Shown: positions 1 through 11,356, counted from the first letter of the stretch. The stretch is 64,000 nucleotides of DNA from Amanita rubescens (GCA_015039365.1 WION01000007.1:124001-188000); one strand, 5' to 3'. Notes: generated by a model not told the origin, from the letters alone. Made by a program: numbers and translations.

Positions 1-23
1 GCGGGCTAACTAAAAGATTCCAG

Positions 24-527
24 TATGGTTTACCCACAAATACAAGTCGACCTGGAGGGCCTTTGGCTACTGCCGTCTTTCCGTCCAATTTCACGAGCAC
101 GAATACTACGTACCGCATTCTTTCAGACAACCACACACTCACTGATCTTATACCCCAAATCATCTACGCGTGTCGCTGGTCCAGCCTCGAAGCCGGCAAT
201 TTAACAGTTATGCCCTACAACGAATCCAGCCCACTGCCAAGACCCGAACAAGCGATACAATATTATCGAGCCAGCAGCATTGTCCTCACGCTAGACGGCT
301 ATAATAACACGGCAGATCTGACTAATGGTACATCTAATGTGGTACTCCCGTCAAATATCGACCAAAACCTCCTCATGTGTCTCAATACTACCATTGGGGT
401 GACGGCGCCGATTGTGAATGCTGCTTTAGGTTCGGGTAGTATGGCCTCGAGCGTGATGGGAACGGCCCCGACGTCTGGACTGCTCGGTTTTGCCTGGATT
501 ATATGGTTGTTATTGTATCTATTGTAG
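24..527 (+). CDS. Gly-rich/tail-anchored family protein, copy 1 (5' end outside window)
   Basis: This is the last exon of the first of five tandem paralogues. It starts after a CAG acceptor at 21-23 and reads in frame (168 codons) to a TAG at 525-527. It opens with the family hallmark YG-x-P-x-NTSRPGGP, followed by a conserved ectodomain-like region with several N-glycosylation sequons (NTT, NLT, NES, NNT, NGT) and the motif IQYYRASSIVLTLDGYNNTADLT. It ends in a hydrophobic stretch (GLLGFAWIIWLLLYLL) with almost nothing after it, as in a GPI-attachment signal or tail anchor. The glycine-rich first exon and short second exon would lie upstream of base 1. I recognise this as a lineage-expanded basidiomycete family but know no function. 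Cell-surface location is inferred only from the sequons and hydrophobic tail. Confidence 0.72.
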   Translation, partial: YGLPTNTSRPGGPLATAVFPSNFTSTNTTYRILSDNHTLTDLIPQIIYACRWSSLEAGNLTVMPYNESSPLPRPEQAIQYYRASSIVLTLDGYNNTADLTNGTSNVVLPSNIDQNLLMCLNTTIGVTAPIVNAALGSGSMASSVMGTAPTSGLLGFAWIIWLLLYLL

Positions 528-1822
528 CGAAGATATGCGTGAGTTTTTTTTCGCCCTGTCTAAAATGTCGACGCGCACTTACAGAAATTTAGTTTGTATT
601 CTATGATGTCAGTTAATAAGCTGATGTATCTTTTTGTCAGCGGAATAATAACTATTTCTTGCGTGTAATTTTTTGGTGGAGAGAACGCATCTGTGGTTGG
701 CTGTTTCCATACGAGAACGACCAAGCGTATACTTTGAGGTCAACGACGTTCGTTTGAACTTTTCTCGAGATGCGCGCTTGAGGCGTCCCTTCGTCAACCG
801 AAGTAATCTTCGTAGTACTGCGCGGCCTACTTTCGGGAAAAGAAAAAGAATCCTTTCGCAGCTGTCTCACTGTCAACGTACATACCTCACATTCCAATTT
901 CTATATAGGCGACCACCAGTTGCTTGGTCCCAGGCGCGAGACCGAGCCAATGTAACGGTTTTCCCTCTCTGCGTTGCGGCTCTGTAGCCGAGCGGATGGG
1001 AATCGCTTGAAACGATTGCTGGAAACGATCGGAACTCACTCATCTGTTGTCGAAGACGCAGGTTCGAAACTTGCTGACTTCCATCGCTAGTAGAGGGTGC
1101 CTGGTGGACAAGAAAGCACCGCAAATGCTGCCTCTGATCCAGGTTCGAAAGGCTCCGGATCGAGACTTTCCGCACTAGATCCCGTCGACGTCGATGTCAA
1201 AGCGACGGGTCAATATCTGACGAGCTTGTTGTATGAGCATATCGATCGTGTAAGTCATATGTTGTATTGATAGCATGTGACGGCGGTCGTTCGTAGCCTA
1301 GGATTCGACTCACATCAGCGACGAATGGGTCATCAGAAAAGGGCCGCATTGAGATAGTAATAATCGATGCTCCAACAGCATTTCGATGAGATATTGTACT
1401 TGCGATCTCGAGGACAATGTTAGGCGAGGCTATGATAAGCTGTTAGTGGGGTTTCATCATCCACTGGTAGAGTATCTGTCGTGCTGTCAGATGCTCTATC
1501 TTCTGCACTGGTACGAACTATCTTTTGCTGTTCTGAATATCGTATGATTCATTCTTGCGCTTCAGAGTGAGAGAATGCCGATCGACGCAGTAGAGATGGA
1601 TATTATCATTTGATAGGTATATCGTGCACAGCCTAGATATTAGACAGCGTTGAATCCGCTGTGCTGACTCATGCACAGCCACTATCCCGCGATGCTGTAA
1701 CTACCTTTTATGGAAAGCGCGCTACACACCATGGCCAGCATGACGTCCTCCATAATATAAAAGAAGCATGCGCTTGACTCCAACTCCATTCTCATCTCTA
1801 CACTCCGAAGACCTCCGCAACC
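528..1822. other. Intergenic region with one SINE; otherwise nothing recognised
   Basis: There is no supported gene between copies 1 and 2. A tRNA-derived SINE sits at about 975-1080. A TATA-like TATAAAAG at 1756-1763 lies about 60 bases before the copy 2 start codon. The overlapping open frames at 609-1175 on both strands lack family similarity and are treated as chance. Confidence 0.5.
975..1080 (+). repeat. tRNA-derived SINE (plus orientation)
   Basis: An A-box-like TAGCCGAGCGG at 985-995 and a B-box GGTTCGAAAC at 1061-1070 have the order and sense of a pol III internal promoter. The spacing is longer than in a tRNA because the anticodon and variable arm region is replaced by repeated ATCGCTTGAAACGAT-like hairpin units. 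It cannot fold as a functional tRNA. Related copies occur near 26.9, 27.2, 38.6, 38.9 and 39.2 kb. Confidence 0.7.
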
Positions 1823-2957
1823 ATGTTTGTCTATTTCATAACTCGACGCTCCAGGAAACCCCAACCGCGGCGGGCAGTCGGCCGCAGAGATGATGCTCAA
1901 GTTAAGGGTGAGATCATGCTTGGGGGAGGCAGCAGGGGAGGTGGAGGTGGCGGTTCAATTGGTAGGAGCAGTGGCGGCTCAAGAAGTGGCAGCAGTAGCA
2001 GCAGGAAAAGCAGCAGTAGCGGGGGCGCCGGTGAAGGTGAAGGTAGCAGCAGCAGTGGCGGAAGTGGAGGCAAGAGTGGAGGCAAGAGTGGCAGCAGTTC
2101 CGGAATCAGCACGTCTTCGGGAGGAGGTTCGAGTTCAGCCGTCGTATCCGGGAAAGGTGGTGGAAAATCGGTCGTGATAACTAGCGGGCAACCGTTTGCA
2201 GGTCGTACCGCAGGTGGAGGAACACGAACACAGATTTATGGCACCAGGTAATCGATTCAACGATTTATTTCGCATCCAATGCTGACTTGTCATGCAGGCA
2301 GTACGGAAGTGGATATCCAGGCATAACAGGTCGCGGAACAGCCGGACGAGGTTTTCCATTCTATTTCTGGCCCGTCGTCTGGGCTGGGGCTGACACGGGT
2401 TACCTTTACCCGACTGAGGTGAGTGTACCTTTCATGCAGAAAAATCCAGCCGACTAACATATTAATTCCAGTATGGCTCACCGAGTAATACAAGTCGACC
2501 AGGAGGGCCCTTGGTTTCTGCCCCCTTTTCTTCCAATACCACGAATACTACGTTCCGGATCATTTCCGACAACCAGACAGTCATCGACCTTATAGGAACA
2601 ATCACCAGCTCATGTTCGTCAGACCTTCAAACCACGAACATAACCGCTACGCTCTACAACGACTCCGCCCCAATACCCCAACCTGAACAAGTGATACAAT
2701 ATTATAGAGCAAGCAGCATCGCCCTAACGCTGGATGGCTATAATAACACCGCGGACTTGACCAACAGTACATCCGACGTGCCGCTCCCGTCCAATATTGA
2801 CCAAAACCTTCTTACTTGCCTGAATGCTACAATCGGAAATGCGGCGCCACTCGTAAATGCTGCTTCGGGTTCGGGTATAGCCTCAAGTGTGATACGAACG
2901 GCCCCGACAACCGGACTACTCGGTCTCGCGTTGATTATATGGATGTTACTGTTGTAA
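1823..2957 (+). CDS. Gly/Ser-rich protein with hydrophobic C-terminal tail, copy 2 (intact)
   Basis: Three exons, 1823-2247, 2298-2418 and 2472-2957, join in frame to 343 residues with GT-AG introns of 50 and 53 nt. The N-terminal third is a basic start followed by a low-complexity Gly/Ser tract. Exon 2 encodes the conserved core QYGSGYPGITGRG then GRGFPFYFWPVVWAG. Exon 3 carries NTSRPGGP, many N-glycosylation sequons, one cysteine pair region, and ends GLLGLALIIWMLLL. No N-terminal signal peptide is visible, so a tail anchor is as likely as a GPI signal. A TATA box at 1756-1763 and the clean frame suggest an expressed gene. It is one of only two complete copies in this array, the other being 6407-7542. 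Function unknown. Confidence 0.78.
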
Positions 2958-4147
2958 TCATAGACAAAGATACCCTGTGAGTTGTTTTTTCGTCCTCGTT
3001 GCAATGTCGACCCCCTCTGACGAAACTTTAGTTTGCAACGTCGGTTGTATATGATACTTGTGTCGTAAATTAATGATGGGTTGTTGTAGTCTTTTTGGAT
3101 CGGTTCGTTCATCTTTTTGTTACTGAGGCTGTAATGTTATCTCTTGAATGTGTTTTGTCAGAGAACGACTTTGTTAGGCCACTTGGATGAGAGAACTATG
3201 GACGTTGACCGCATTTATTTGAACTTCAACTCTCGGGACCCAGGCTCGAAACCCTGTCTATCACGATACCGAAGCGATCTCCAACACGCTTGATTGTGAA
3301 GCCAACGCGCACCCTGCTGTGTACGACATTGCCTCCAAGATTTGTCAGCGACCACAGGTGGCATGGACCCGCAGGTTCAAAACCCACTAACGTAACATTT
3401 TCATGCACTCTGCTACAACTCTCAGGTCAAGTTCTATGTGAAAATGTCAACGTAACTCGACGTCTGCGGCTTGAATCTCGAACGCTGCGATACCCCTGGT
3501 TATTCAGCAGAATGTGACTCTTATTGACTCCTTGGGATGCTGTTTAGTAGACGTCGTCTGACAAACTATACACCAATTTATTGAGCTATATGCGCTCATC
3601 CACAACCAAAACTACATGTTTTGAACCGCATTTGGAGATGGGGCAGCATTTAATCAATGTCGCTTGCTTCGGATCTTCTGTCAAGATACCCGGCACCCTG
3701 ATGGAGGAACAGAACATTCATAGCAATCATTCCGAGCAATCGTTTCAAATGACGCGCAACCCGGAATCGCCGTTTCCACATCCATCTCCTCCGTCCTTTC
3801 CTGCGTCAGACTTTCACGCCTTTAATCTATTTCGTGCCGTTAGTGGAAAGCGAATTGACCACAGCCTGGAGCAAACATCGATATTTTGACCAGAGATCTT
3901 TGGCAGCAGGTTAGTTCAAGTCATCAATTGATCGTTTGAACTTTGATGGTCGGGTTCGAAAGTCGTCAAGTTACCATCTGTTACCATCTTTTTCCTGATT
4001 CGTCTGCGAACTCCGACATACTGCTAATAGTATAAAGCCATACGTATGAGATTTTTTCGGCCTACACTGCAGCGCAGTCCACTTCTTCTCAGCGTGCTGG
4101 CCACTTGAGAACACCTCTCTCTAATTCACAAACTCGACAACGTCACC
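2958..4147. other. Intergenic region with VPS39-like relic and decayed SINE pieces
   Basis: Holds a short decayed piece of the VPS39-like gene at about 3545-3650 and tRNA-like B-box fragments (CAGGCTCGAAACCC near 3241-3254, CAGGTTCAAAACCC near 3371-3384, GGGTTCGAAAG near 3951). A TATA box, TATAAAG, at 4031-4037 belongs to the secreted-peptide gene that follows. Nothing else is supported. Confidence 0.5.
3545..3650 (+). pseudogene. VPS39-like gene relic (fragment a)
   Basis: The bases around GTAGACGTCG, ACAAACTATACACCAAT and TATATGCGCTCATCCACAAC align with 18485-18590 in the VPS39-like pseudogene, where the same segment encodes VVDTVLAKLYAQF and ELYALIH. Indels destroy the frame. It is a dispersed relic of the sequence that also appears at 9880-9935 and 12030-12860. 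Confidence 0.6.
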
Positions 4148-4589
4148 ATGGTTAAACTAAGCATGATCGCACTCATTCCGCTGATCTTGTTCGCTCAAAT
4201 TTCACTCGCCGCTCCCGTCAATGGACCCGGCGACACGTACGCATCATTATTGTTCTTTGACAGAAAAAGCAGCGCTGATGTTGGTTCGTTTGATTTAGCA
4301 CTACTCCCGCCACCACTGGCACCACTGCCAACAAGTAAGGCTTGCAACTTTTTCTGGCCTAATTCGAGACGGCTCAACATTGACTTTAGTGCGGGGCATT
4401 CAGGCAATCAGAAAGCAGCGACTCCAAACAAGTAAGGCTTGCGACTTTTTCTGGCCTAATTCGAGACGGCTCAATATTGACTTTAGTGCGGGGCATTCAG
4501 GCATAATGACAAAGATTAAAAAATGTTTGGGGATAAAATGCCCAAAAGTTGAAAACAATACTGATGAATTCCCGATGTGGCAACCGTAA
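4148..4589 (+). CDS. Small secreted peptide gene with a tandemly duplicated intron
   Basis: Exon 1 (4148-4334) encodes a clear signal peptide (hydrophobic IALIPLILFAQISLAAPV, cleavage probably after LAA) and a short Pro/Leu-rich region. It is followed by two introns of exactly 69 nt, 4335-4403 and 4432-4500, identical at 67 of 69 positions, with GTAAGG donors and CATTCAG acceptors. Between them is a 28-nt exon (4404-4431). Because 28 is not a multiple of three, including the exon gives a 77-residue protein ending HNDKD, whereas skipping it joins exon 1 to 4501-4589 and gives a 91-residue protein with a Lys/Cys-containing tail (KIKKCLGIKCPK) ending MWQP. A TATA box sits about 110 bases upstream. 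Secretion is well supported; function is unknown, and which isoform is real needs transcript data. Confidence 0.72.
4335..4500 (+). repeat. Tandem duplicate introns of 69 nt each
   Basis: The two copies, 4335-4403 and 4432-4500, differ only by A/G at intron position 12 and by one C/T in the branch-site region. Both donor and acceptor boundaries are duplicated, so the repeat unit corresponds to the intron plus a few exon bases. Confidence 0.85.
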
Positions 4590-6406
4590 GATGTTACACT
4601 ATTCAAGGTGTTGAGCAGCTAAAACAGTTGTTCTTCAAGGGGCAAGCCTATAAGGTACTGATGAGCATATGGTTTTTTTTGAGAGTGCGATTGGGATGAG
4701 TTGGAGTCATAGGACGTTGGAAGGAATTTTGCGAGTTAAATATTATATAAGTGGTGTTTGCAATCGCAATTTGGACATCATGAGAGCCCGGTGTGCACAC
4801 GACCAGTGAAACAATTATCCGACGCGGGATCTGAGGTCTTGAATCCATGAAATTTGTAAAGGTGAAGAGTCCCAGACCAGTAGAGGTTGAGTTGGACTCG
4901 GAGTCGTTCCGTAGTGGGAATGACATAATTTAAAGCCAACGTTCGAGCAGGCCTCTGAGTCTTGCGTACTTCAAGCTTGTGAGTGGTTGCGGCTCGGCGT
5001 TGTTGGAGCTAAAAGGCGTTGGTCATTTGCCCATCTCTATGTACATCGTACCTCATACATATACTAGCGATAGGACATCTCGTACACATGCAATAGGTGT
5101 AGTGCTAGTAATGTGCGCTTCTCTGAGTTTCTAGATGACGAGCATAGTACCGTGCGTTCGGGAGGTAGTTGGATATGGTGAACGCTCTGCACTGTCAGCG
5201 GAGCGGTCAGATTGGACACGAAAAGGCGAAGACGCGTGCATACCGTCAAGTTTCTCCGGACTCGGCGCGATTGGAAGAAAGAGGGACGTCAGGATGGTTT
5301 CGGAATCCGCGCTGGCGTACGTCAAGACAGGGGAAACTGGATTTTCATCGCGAATGCCGTTGGCCGGGGGAGCGTTAACCAGCCCACAGGAAGGGAAGAA
5401 CACGTCTTTGCAAGTCCTGGACCCTTTTGTCCGTCTCCGTCGTTTTCCACCCTTGCGCCGCATGGCCTGGTCCGCACTTTGCTTGATAGGACACCTTGTA
5501 GTCATTCGCCGACAATAACGAGAGGGGCGTTCAGAGCCGAAATCACGGCGCTAGCGAGACAATTGTTCGTCTTCTGAAAATCGACAGGCCGTGGTACAGA
5601 TATCTGAGAGAAGAGGCTATGTTGCGCTCAGGACCGCACAGGAGGGCCACTGTTACTACGCTGGATTGGTTGGACTGAGGAAAAGGAAAATAGGAATGCT
5701 GATTTTGGGCGATTAATTGGGTCAACGCCATTAGAAGAAAGGCGACACGTAGTAGGGAATCGACTCTTGTGCATAGTCAAAGGAAAAGGATGGCGGAGCC
5801 GGTACACATCAAATGGTGCTTTCTCGTCTCCTCGTATCTCTCCATCTCGCCCGACTCCATACAGCACTTCATTCGCTGTCATTGGTTCGGTATGTTCATT
5901 AGTAACCGACTCTTCGTCCATCTCCTCATTATAGTAACCGGCATCGCCCTCAATCCATGCACGACCCGCACCCACCTCCTTATCCATGCAAAACCAAAGG
6001 TACACACGAAGAGATGCGAACGGAAGGGCGGCTTGCAAAGGTATTGTTACCCTTTCCCGTACACGTATGTGAGTGAACTGACTACTTTCGTAAGCGACCC
6101 TTCATCTAAGCTGTAAAACCGCACCTTTCCTCCAGTTATCGTCTAACTCTGCGACTTCACTAGTCGATCTTCTAAATCAGGAAGATACGAAGGGATGAAG
6201 GATGGCATCAACATAGGCAAACGTTGAACAGCAGCTACGATATTGGTTATGTAATTCACATATCACCCTACTACATCCATCCTAGGCACGACTCTACAGC
6301 ATTCACAAGTACAGCTACAGTATGGTTCCCATGTGTTGGTGGCGCCACACCCCATAAAAAGCACAGGCGACAAATCTCTCCCACTCCATTCTGACTTCAC
6401 GATCCA
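4590..6406. other. Region without a supported gene
   Basis: Several open frames overlap on both strands (5131-5577 and 5628-6038), but none shows domain signatures, a coherent intron model or similarity to other sequences in the window. The first half is unremarkable. From about 6243 it holds the family promoter repeat described separately. Confidence 0.4.
6243..6362 (+). promoter_or_regulatory. Shared promoter repeat of the Gly-rich gene array
   Basis: The block TTATGTAATTCACATATCACC, then CCATCCTAGGCAC, then GGTGGCGCCACACCCCATAAAAA recurs upstream of copy 3 (here), copy 4 (about 10183-10293) and copy 5 (about 12945-13004). The CCCATAAAAA at 6351-6360 lies about 50 bases before the ATG, where a TATA box is expected. 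Copy 2 has a different upstream region. Confidence 0.65.
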
Positions 6407-7542
6407 ATGTTGGTCCCGCAGGCTTTCAACATAACTCGACGCACGGAGAAGCCTTGTCCGCTGCCCAAGCTCAACCATGAAAATGATGATATAGGCTTTC
6501 GTGTTGCGGTCAGGCAAGAGGGAGGCGAAGGTGGTGCAGATGAAGGGGGTGATGTTGGCGGCGATGTTGGTGGTGATGTCGGCGGCGATGCTGGCGGTGA
6601 CGTCGGCGGAATAGGTGATGGCGGCGCTGGAATCGATGGAGGATATGGTGGAAGTGGTGATGGAGAAGGTAGTACCAGCAGTGGTGACTCTGCTTCTGAA
6701 GTTAGCACATCTTCGGAGGGAGGTTCGAGTCCAGCCGTCATATCTGGAAGGGGTGGTGGGGCCTCGGGCATTATACCCGATGGGGAACCATTTGCGGGTC
6801 GTACTGCAGGTGGAGGAACGCGAGCGCTGATATTTGGCAACAGGTTAGTTCAAGTCGACAATTACCCTCCGATCCTGACTTTGAGTTGTCGCGCAGTCAA
6901 TACGGAAGTGGATATCCGAACATAACTAGCCCTGGAACCGCTGGACGAGGATTCCCATTTTACTTCTGGCCAGTCGTTTGGGCAGGGAATGGCACGGGTT
7001 ACCTCTACTCAACCGATGTACTTATTCCTTTTACGCAGAAAGAATCAGGAAGACTAACTGGTGGAATTTAGTATGGATTGCCCACGAATACAAGTCGACC
7101 AGGAGGGGCCTTGTTTACTTCCATCTTCTCTTCAAATACAACGAACACCACGTTCCGAATTCTTTCGGACAACCAGACGGTCATCGATCTCATAAGTACA
7201 ATCACTAGCCCATGTTCATCAAACCTTCAAACTACGAATATAACCCCTACGGCGTACAACGACTCAAGCACATTTCCAAAACCAGAACAAGCCATACAAT
7301 ATTACAGAGCAAGCAGCATTGTCCTCACGTTGGACGGTTATAACAACACAGCTGACTTGACCAATTTAACATCTAATGTGCCGCTCCCATCTAATATCGA
7401 TCAAACCCTCCTCAATTGCGTCAATACCACCATTGGGACGACGGCGCCACTTGTGAATGCTGCTCCAGGTTCGGGAGTGGCCCCGACAACCGGACTGCTC
7501 GGTCTCACATGGATTGTATGGATGTTGTTGTATCTATGGTAG
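6407..7542 (+). CDS. Gly/Asp-rich protein with hydrophobic C-terminal tail, copy 3 (intact)
   Basis: Exons 6407-6843, 6897-7017 and 7072-7542 join in frame to 342 residues. Exon 1 begins MLVPQAFNITRRT and carries a run of GGDVGGDV-type repeats, so the low-complexity tract is acidic here and Ser-rich in copy 2. It ends with the conserved AVISGRGGG...GEPFAGRTAGGGTRALIFG. Exon 2 is the GRGFPFYFWPVVWAG core. Exon 3 has NTSRPGG, multiple N-glycosylation sequons, IQYYRASSIVLTLDGYNNTADLT and a terminal GLLGLTWIVWMLLYLW. The shared promoter repeat with a TATA-like CATAAAAA lies just upstream. The tract varies strongly between copies while exons 2 and 3 stay constant. Function unknown. Confidence 0.78.
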
Positions 7543-8201
7543 GCGAATATACCTTGTGAGTTTAAATATCTTCGCGATATCGACATGCTCTTATGGAATT
7601 TTAGCTTGTAACGTCGTGTGTATTGTATGATACCCGTGTTGTAAGATGATGTGTAACGCTACCGCTTCAGTTCTTGTCAATGGAAAAACAACTCTTATCT
7701 CTGGGGTGGGGTTTCGCACGCATCTGCATTTCGCTGCGATGCGGGAACGAACCAACAGAATTCTGGACTTGGAAAATTGCCCTTGGCTTTTGCACGATTG
7801 TCTCGCCGACATCTCCCCCTTTCGGTCCACAGTAAACACAAAGGAGCACAATATACATGATACAGTCGACAGAAAGGAGAAGTGATCGTCGATCAATCGA
7901 TCACAAGTGGGCCGGAACTTGACTTGTCCTTGGTCGTGATCGAAAACGAAGGGTCTGAAAACGGAAGGCTTGTGCTTGGCTGTCTTGATATCTTCCGTTG
8001 TCTCGATCAAACTTGCGGATGTATCGTTCTGGTAATGCTACCGTTTTTCTGGGTGGTCACACCATCTGGCATGACCCAAACTGTCACTATTGCTCCCAGT
8101 ACTGAACCCACTACTTACATAATGGGAATGATATATCGTTAAGACGACATCTTCGAAATCCAGGCGCGCCCCAGAAGCAAATCTCAAAAAGTCTTCATAT
8201 C
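7543..8201. other. Downstream repeat of the array and kinase upstream region
   Basis: 7590-7760 is the 3' flank shared by the Gly-rich units (CGCTTCAGTTCTTGTCAATGG, then CTCTGGGGTGGGGTTT, then GGGAACGACCAACAGAATTC-like). The same block follows copies 4 and 5 and occurs once more as an orphan at about 14745-14860. No gene is supported in the remainder. Confidence 0.5.
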
Positions 8202-9711
8202 ATGTTTCAGAGACGATACAGGCTCTCCAACCTCGACTCAATAGAGGATGCCGAGTTGTACAGACCTGGAGGACTTCACCCGGTGTCGATCGGTGATGTT
8301 TTCGCCAACGGTCGCTACAAAGTATTACACAAATTGGGTTATGGAGGCTCATCAACTGTCTGGCTGGCACGAGACCAGCGTCCACAGTCATCTGCCTCGG
8401 ACACCTTGGTCGCATTGAAGATTCTTTCTGCAGCTCAATCCTCTAGGCCGAAGGGCGAGATCGCAGACATTGTCGTCCCCGCCGCGCTTTACTCTGTCGC
8501 CGTCACCTCTCATAATCCTGCTCGTCACAATATCCTGCCCGTCATGGACCATTTCACAGTGCACGGGCCAAACGGGACGCATCTGTGCATTATCTCTCAA
8601 TTTGCTGGACCGAGTCTACTTTCCATGTCTAATTTGGGTTGGAACAAACGGCTGCGCGGAGATCTGGCGAGGAAGGTGGCAAAGCAAGTTGCCACCGTAG
8701 TGGAATTCATGCATTTCACAGGGTTTGTACACGGAGGTTCGTCACCAGATTCACATTCCACATTCACGTCAAAATCTATTAACTTTTAACAACTTTTCTC
8801 CTCAGATCTGACACCAAGAAATATCCTTTTTCAGATTACTGATCAGGCCCGCAGATGGTCGGACAGCGAAGTCTACAGAGTGCTTGGTGGGCTAAAGACA
8901 GGAAAGATCGGAGCTCTCGATGGCTCTCCTCTAGGGCCGCAAGCACCCCGGGAGCTCGTCGCGCCCGTAGACACAGGTGCTCGCTCTTTCCTATCCTTTT
9001 TAGAGGAAAACATTGTTGTCATCGACTTCGGTCAATCTTTCGCCATAAACGCCCCGCCAAATAGTTATAACGTGGGCACAACAATGCATTACTTTTCCCC
9101 GGAAGCTCGCTTTGACAACATTGTCAGTACCGCTTCTGACATCTGGGGGTTGGCATGGGCAATTTTTGAGATTCGTGCTGGGCGTCCACTCTTCTGCCCG
9201 TTCATGGCTTCTCATACTTCGGTATTACTTGATACCGTTCTTACGTTTGGTAAATTGCCAGATCCTTGGTGGGACGCTTGGTGGAACGCATTCAAGGGGC
9301 GTCGTGAGTGTTTTGAAGAAAATGGAGAACTAAAGCCACCACATAAAATGCATCCCATTCGGGCGCAGCTGGAGGAGATCGGAGTCGATGACATGCCGCC
9401 GACGGTCGACTACGGACCCATGATTGAGCCTGCTGGGACGCAGCTCGAAGAAGAGGAGATCGTGCTTTTGAATGATTTATTGGAAATGATGCTCAAGTAT
9501 CGTCCGGAGGAACGAATGAGCATAGAAGAAGTAGTACGACATCCATGGTTTAAGTACATCTCTGTGAAACCCACAGGTAAACGATTTTATTGTCCTTTCT
9601 CGTTTGACAAGCTGACGACCCCCAACAGCACCCCTGCGGAAAGATTGGGCCATCCGAGAAATCCCGGTCATCCGACGAAAGTTAAACATAAAGATTCCCG
9701 CCGATCGATAA
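8202..9711 (+). CDS. SRPK-like protein kinase
   Basis: Three exons (8202-8736, 8806-9576, 9629-9711) join in frame to 462 residues. The N-terminus has the SRPK-type preamble EDAELYRPGGLHPVSIGDVFANGRYKVLHKLGYGGSSTVWLA with a Gly-rich loop and VALKIL lysine. The catalytic loop, assembled across intron 1, reads HGDLTPRNILF (HGD instead of HRD, common in fungal SRPK relatives). DFGQS supplies the metal-binding DFG, and YFSPEA the APE position. Further on are SDIWGLAWAIFEIRAGRPLF and a closing RPEERMSIEEVVRHPWF. It should phosphorylate Ser/Thr on unknown substrates. No RS-binding evidence is visible, and it belongs to the expanded, poorly characterised fungal SRPK-like set rather than clearly to canonical SRPK. 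The gene lies inside the duplicated Gly-rich array but is single copy here. Confidence 0.85.
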
Positions 9712-10350
9712 GGAATGTTAGGCGAAGGGCGGTAGGTGAGGCACGACGTACTAAACATTATCGCAGTACGTTTTTGTTACGATGACATTAGTCTCAACTG
9801 GTTAGTAAGGCGATCTCATTCCACGTGACAAATGAGTATAGCTGTCCTGCTTCGAACCACCACGATCTTCTCAACATGCAGCGGATACCGCTTGATGGAT
9901 GGCGAATCGAGGAAGAGACAGCATTTCGGGATGTCTCAGAAAACCCAACACCCTGATTCAGAAGATCCTGTGATCTGAAGCAAACGACATCGACTAAATG
10001 CCGCCACATCTCCAAATGCTGCGATCCTGATTACTTTGCCTTTTGAACGATCTTTCATCATCTGTCCCTCCTCGGTTTGAAAACTGTTGGCGTTTCATTT
10101 CTGCTTCCTCTATGTTGGAAAGGTACTTCTCAAATCATTCTCGGTGCTCGACTGCGAGTCGTACAGCGTCACGCGTCACAGTTATGTAATTAACATATCA
10201 CCCCACTACGTCCATCCTAGGCACCAACTCTACAGCATTCACAAGTACGGGTGCTATGACCCCATGTGTTGGTGGCGCCATACCCCATAAAAAGCGCAGG
10301 CGACAAGTCTCTCCCACTCCATTCTGACTTCTGGGCGTACCTACGATCCA
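9712..10350. other. Intergenic region with VPS39-like relic and promoter repeat
   Basis: About 9880-9935 (CTTGATGGATGG, GAATCGAGGAAGAGACAG) matches the VPS39-like relic near 12770-12800. About 10183-10293 is the shared promoter repeat of the Gly-rich array, ending in CCCATAAAAAG. No gene seen. Confidence 0.5.
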
Positions 10351-11356
10351 ATGTTGGACCCACAGGCTTTCGACATAACTCGGCGCACGAACGAAGATGA
10401 TGATCTAGGCTTTCGTGTTGCGATCAGGCAATATGGTGGAAGCGGTGGTGGAGGATCCGGTGGAAGCAGCGGTGGGGGAGGTGGTGCTAGCAGTGGTAAC
10501 TCTGGTTCTGAAATTAGCACGTCTTCGGAGGGGGGTACGGGTCCAGCCGTCATATCTGGAACTGGTGGTGGGACCCCGGTCATTATACCCAATGGGGACC
10601 TATTTGCAGGTCGTACCGCAGGTGGAGGAACGCGAGCGCTGATATTTGGCAATAGGTTAGTTCAAGTTGTCAATTACCTTCTGATCCTGACTTTGAGTTG
10701 TCGTGCAGTCAATACGGAAGTGGATATCCGAACATAACTAGCCCTGGAACGGCAGGACGAGGATTCCCGTTTTACTTCTGGCCAGTAGTTTGGGCAGGGA
10801 ATGGCACGGGTTACCTCTACCCAACCGATGTAACTATTCCTTTACGCAGAAAGAATCAGGTAGTACTAACTGATGAAATTCAGTATGGATTTACCCACGA
10901 ATACAAGTCGACCAGGAGGGGCCTTTGTTTACTTCCATCTTCTCTTCAAATGCCACGAACACCACGTTCAGGATTCTTTCAGACAACCAGACGGTCATCG
11001 ATCTTATAAGTACAATCACTAGTCCATGTTCATCAAACCTTCAAACTACCAATATAGCCGCTACGGCGTACAGCGACTCCAGCACATTTCCAAAACCTGA
11101 ACAAGCTATACAATATTACAGAGCAAGCAGCATCGTCCTCACGTTGGACGGCTATAACAACACAGCAGACTTGACCAATGCTACATCTAATGTGCCGCTC
11201 CCATCTAATATCGATCAAACCCTTCTCAATTGCGTCAATACCACCATTGGGACGACGGCGCCACTTGTGAATGCTGCTTCGGGAGCGGGAGCGGTTCCGG
11301 CAACCGGACTGGTCGGTCTCGCATGGATTGTATGGATCCTGTTGTATCTATGGTAG
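10351..11356 (+). pseudogene. Gly-rich family copy 4, frameshifted
   Basis: The first two exons (10351-10655 and 10709-10829) are intact and follow the family pattern, with a short GGSGGGGSGG tract and the GRGFPFYFWPVVWAG core. Exon 3 starts at 10884 but carries two single-base insertions relative to copy 3 (one near 10892, one T in the run near 10922), a net shift of two. Translation from exon 2 therefore reads off frame and stops at about 11009, while the original frame remains open from 10925 to 11356 with the full sequon-rich domain and hydrophobic tail. The otherwise high identity to copy 3 suggests recent inactivation. An alternative acceptor restoring the frame was not found. Confidence 0.7.

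Noticed and set aside
4148..4435. The unspliced 95-residue ORF as the product of the secreted-peptide gene
   Set aside because: It reads through an intron with good donor and acceptor sequences, and the same 69-nt sequence recurs next to it in another frame, so the repeat follows intron and not protein boundaries.
5131..5577. Overlapping 120-codon ORFs on both strands
   Set aside because: Four frames are open at once with no domain, splice or paralogue support, which is typical of GC-richer non-coding sequence.
6397..6840. Pro/Ser-rich minus-strand ORFs opposite the Gly-rich exons (also 1897-2112 and 10341-10652)
   Set aside because: They are the reverse reading of Gly-rich repeats. The plus-strand exons have splice sites and conserved continuation.
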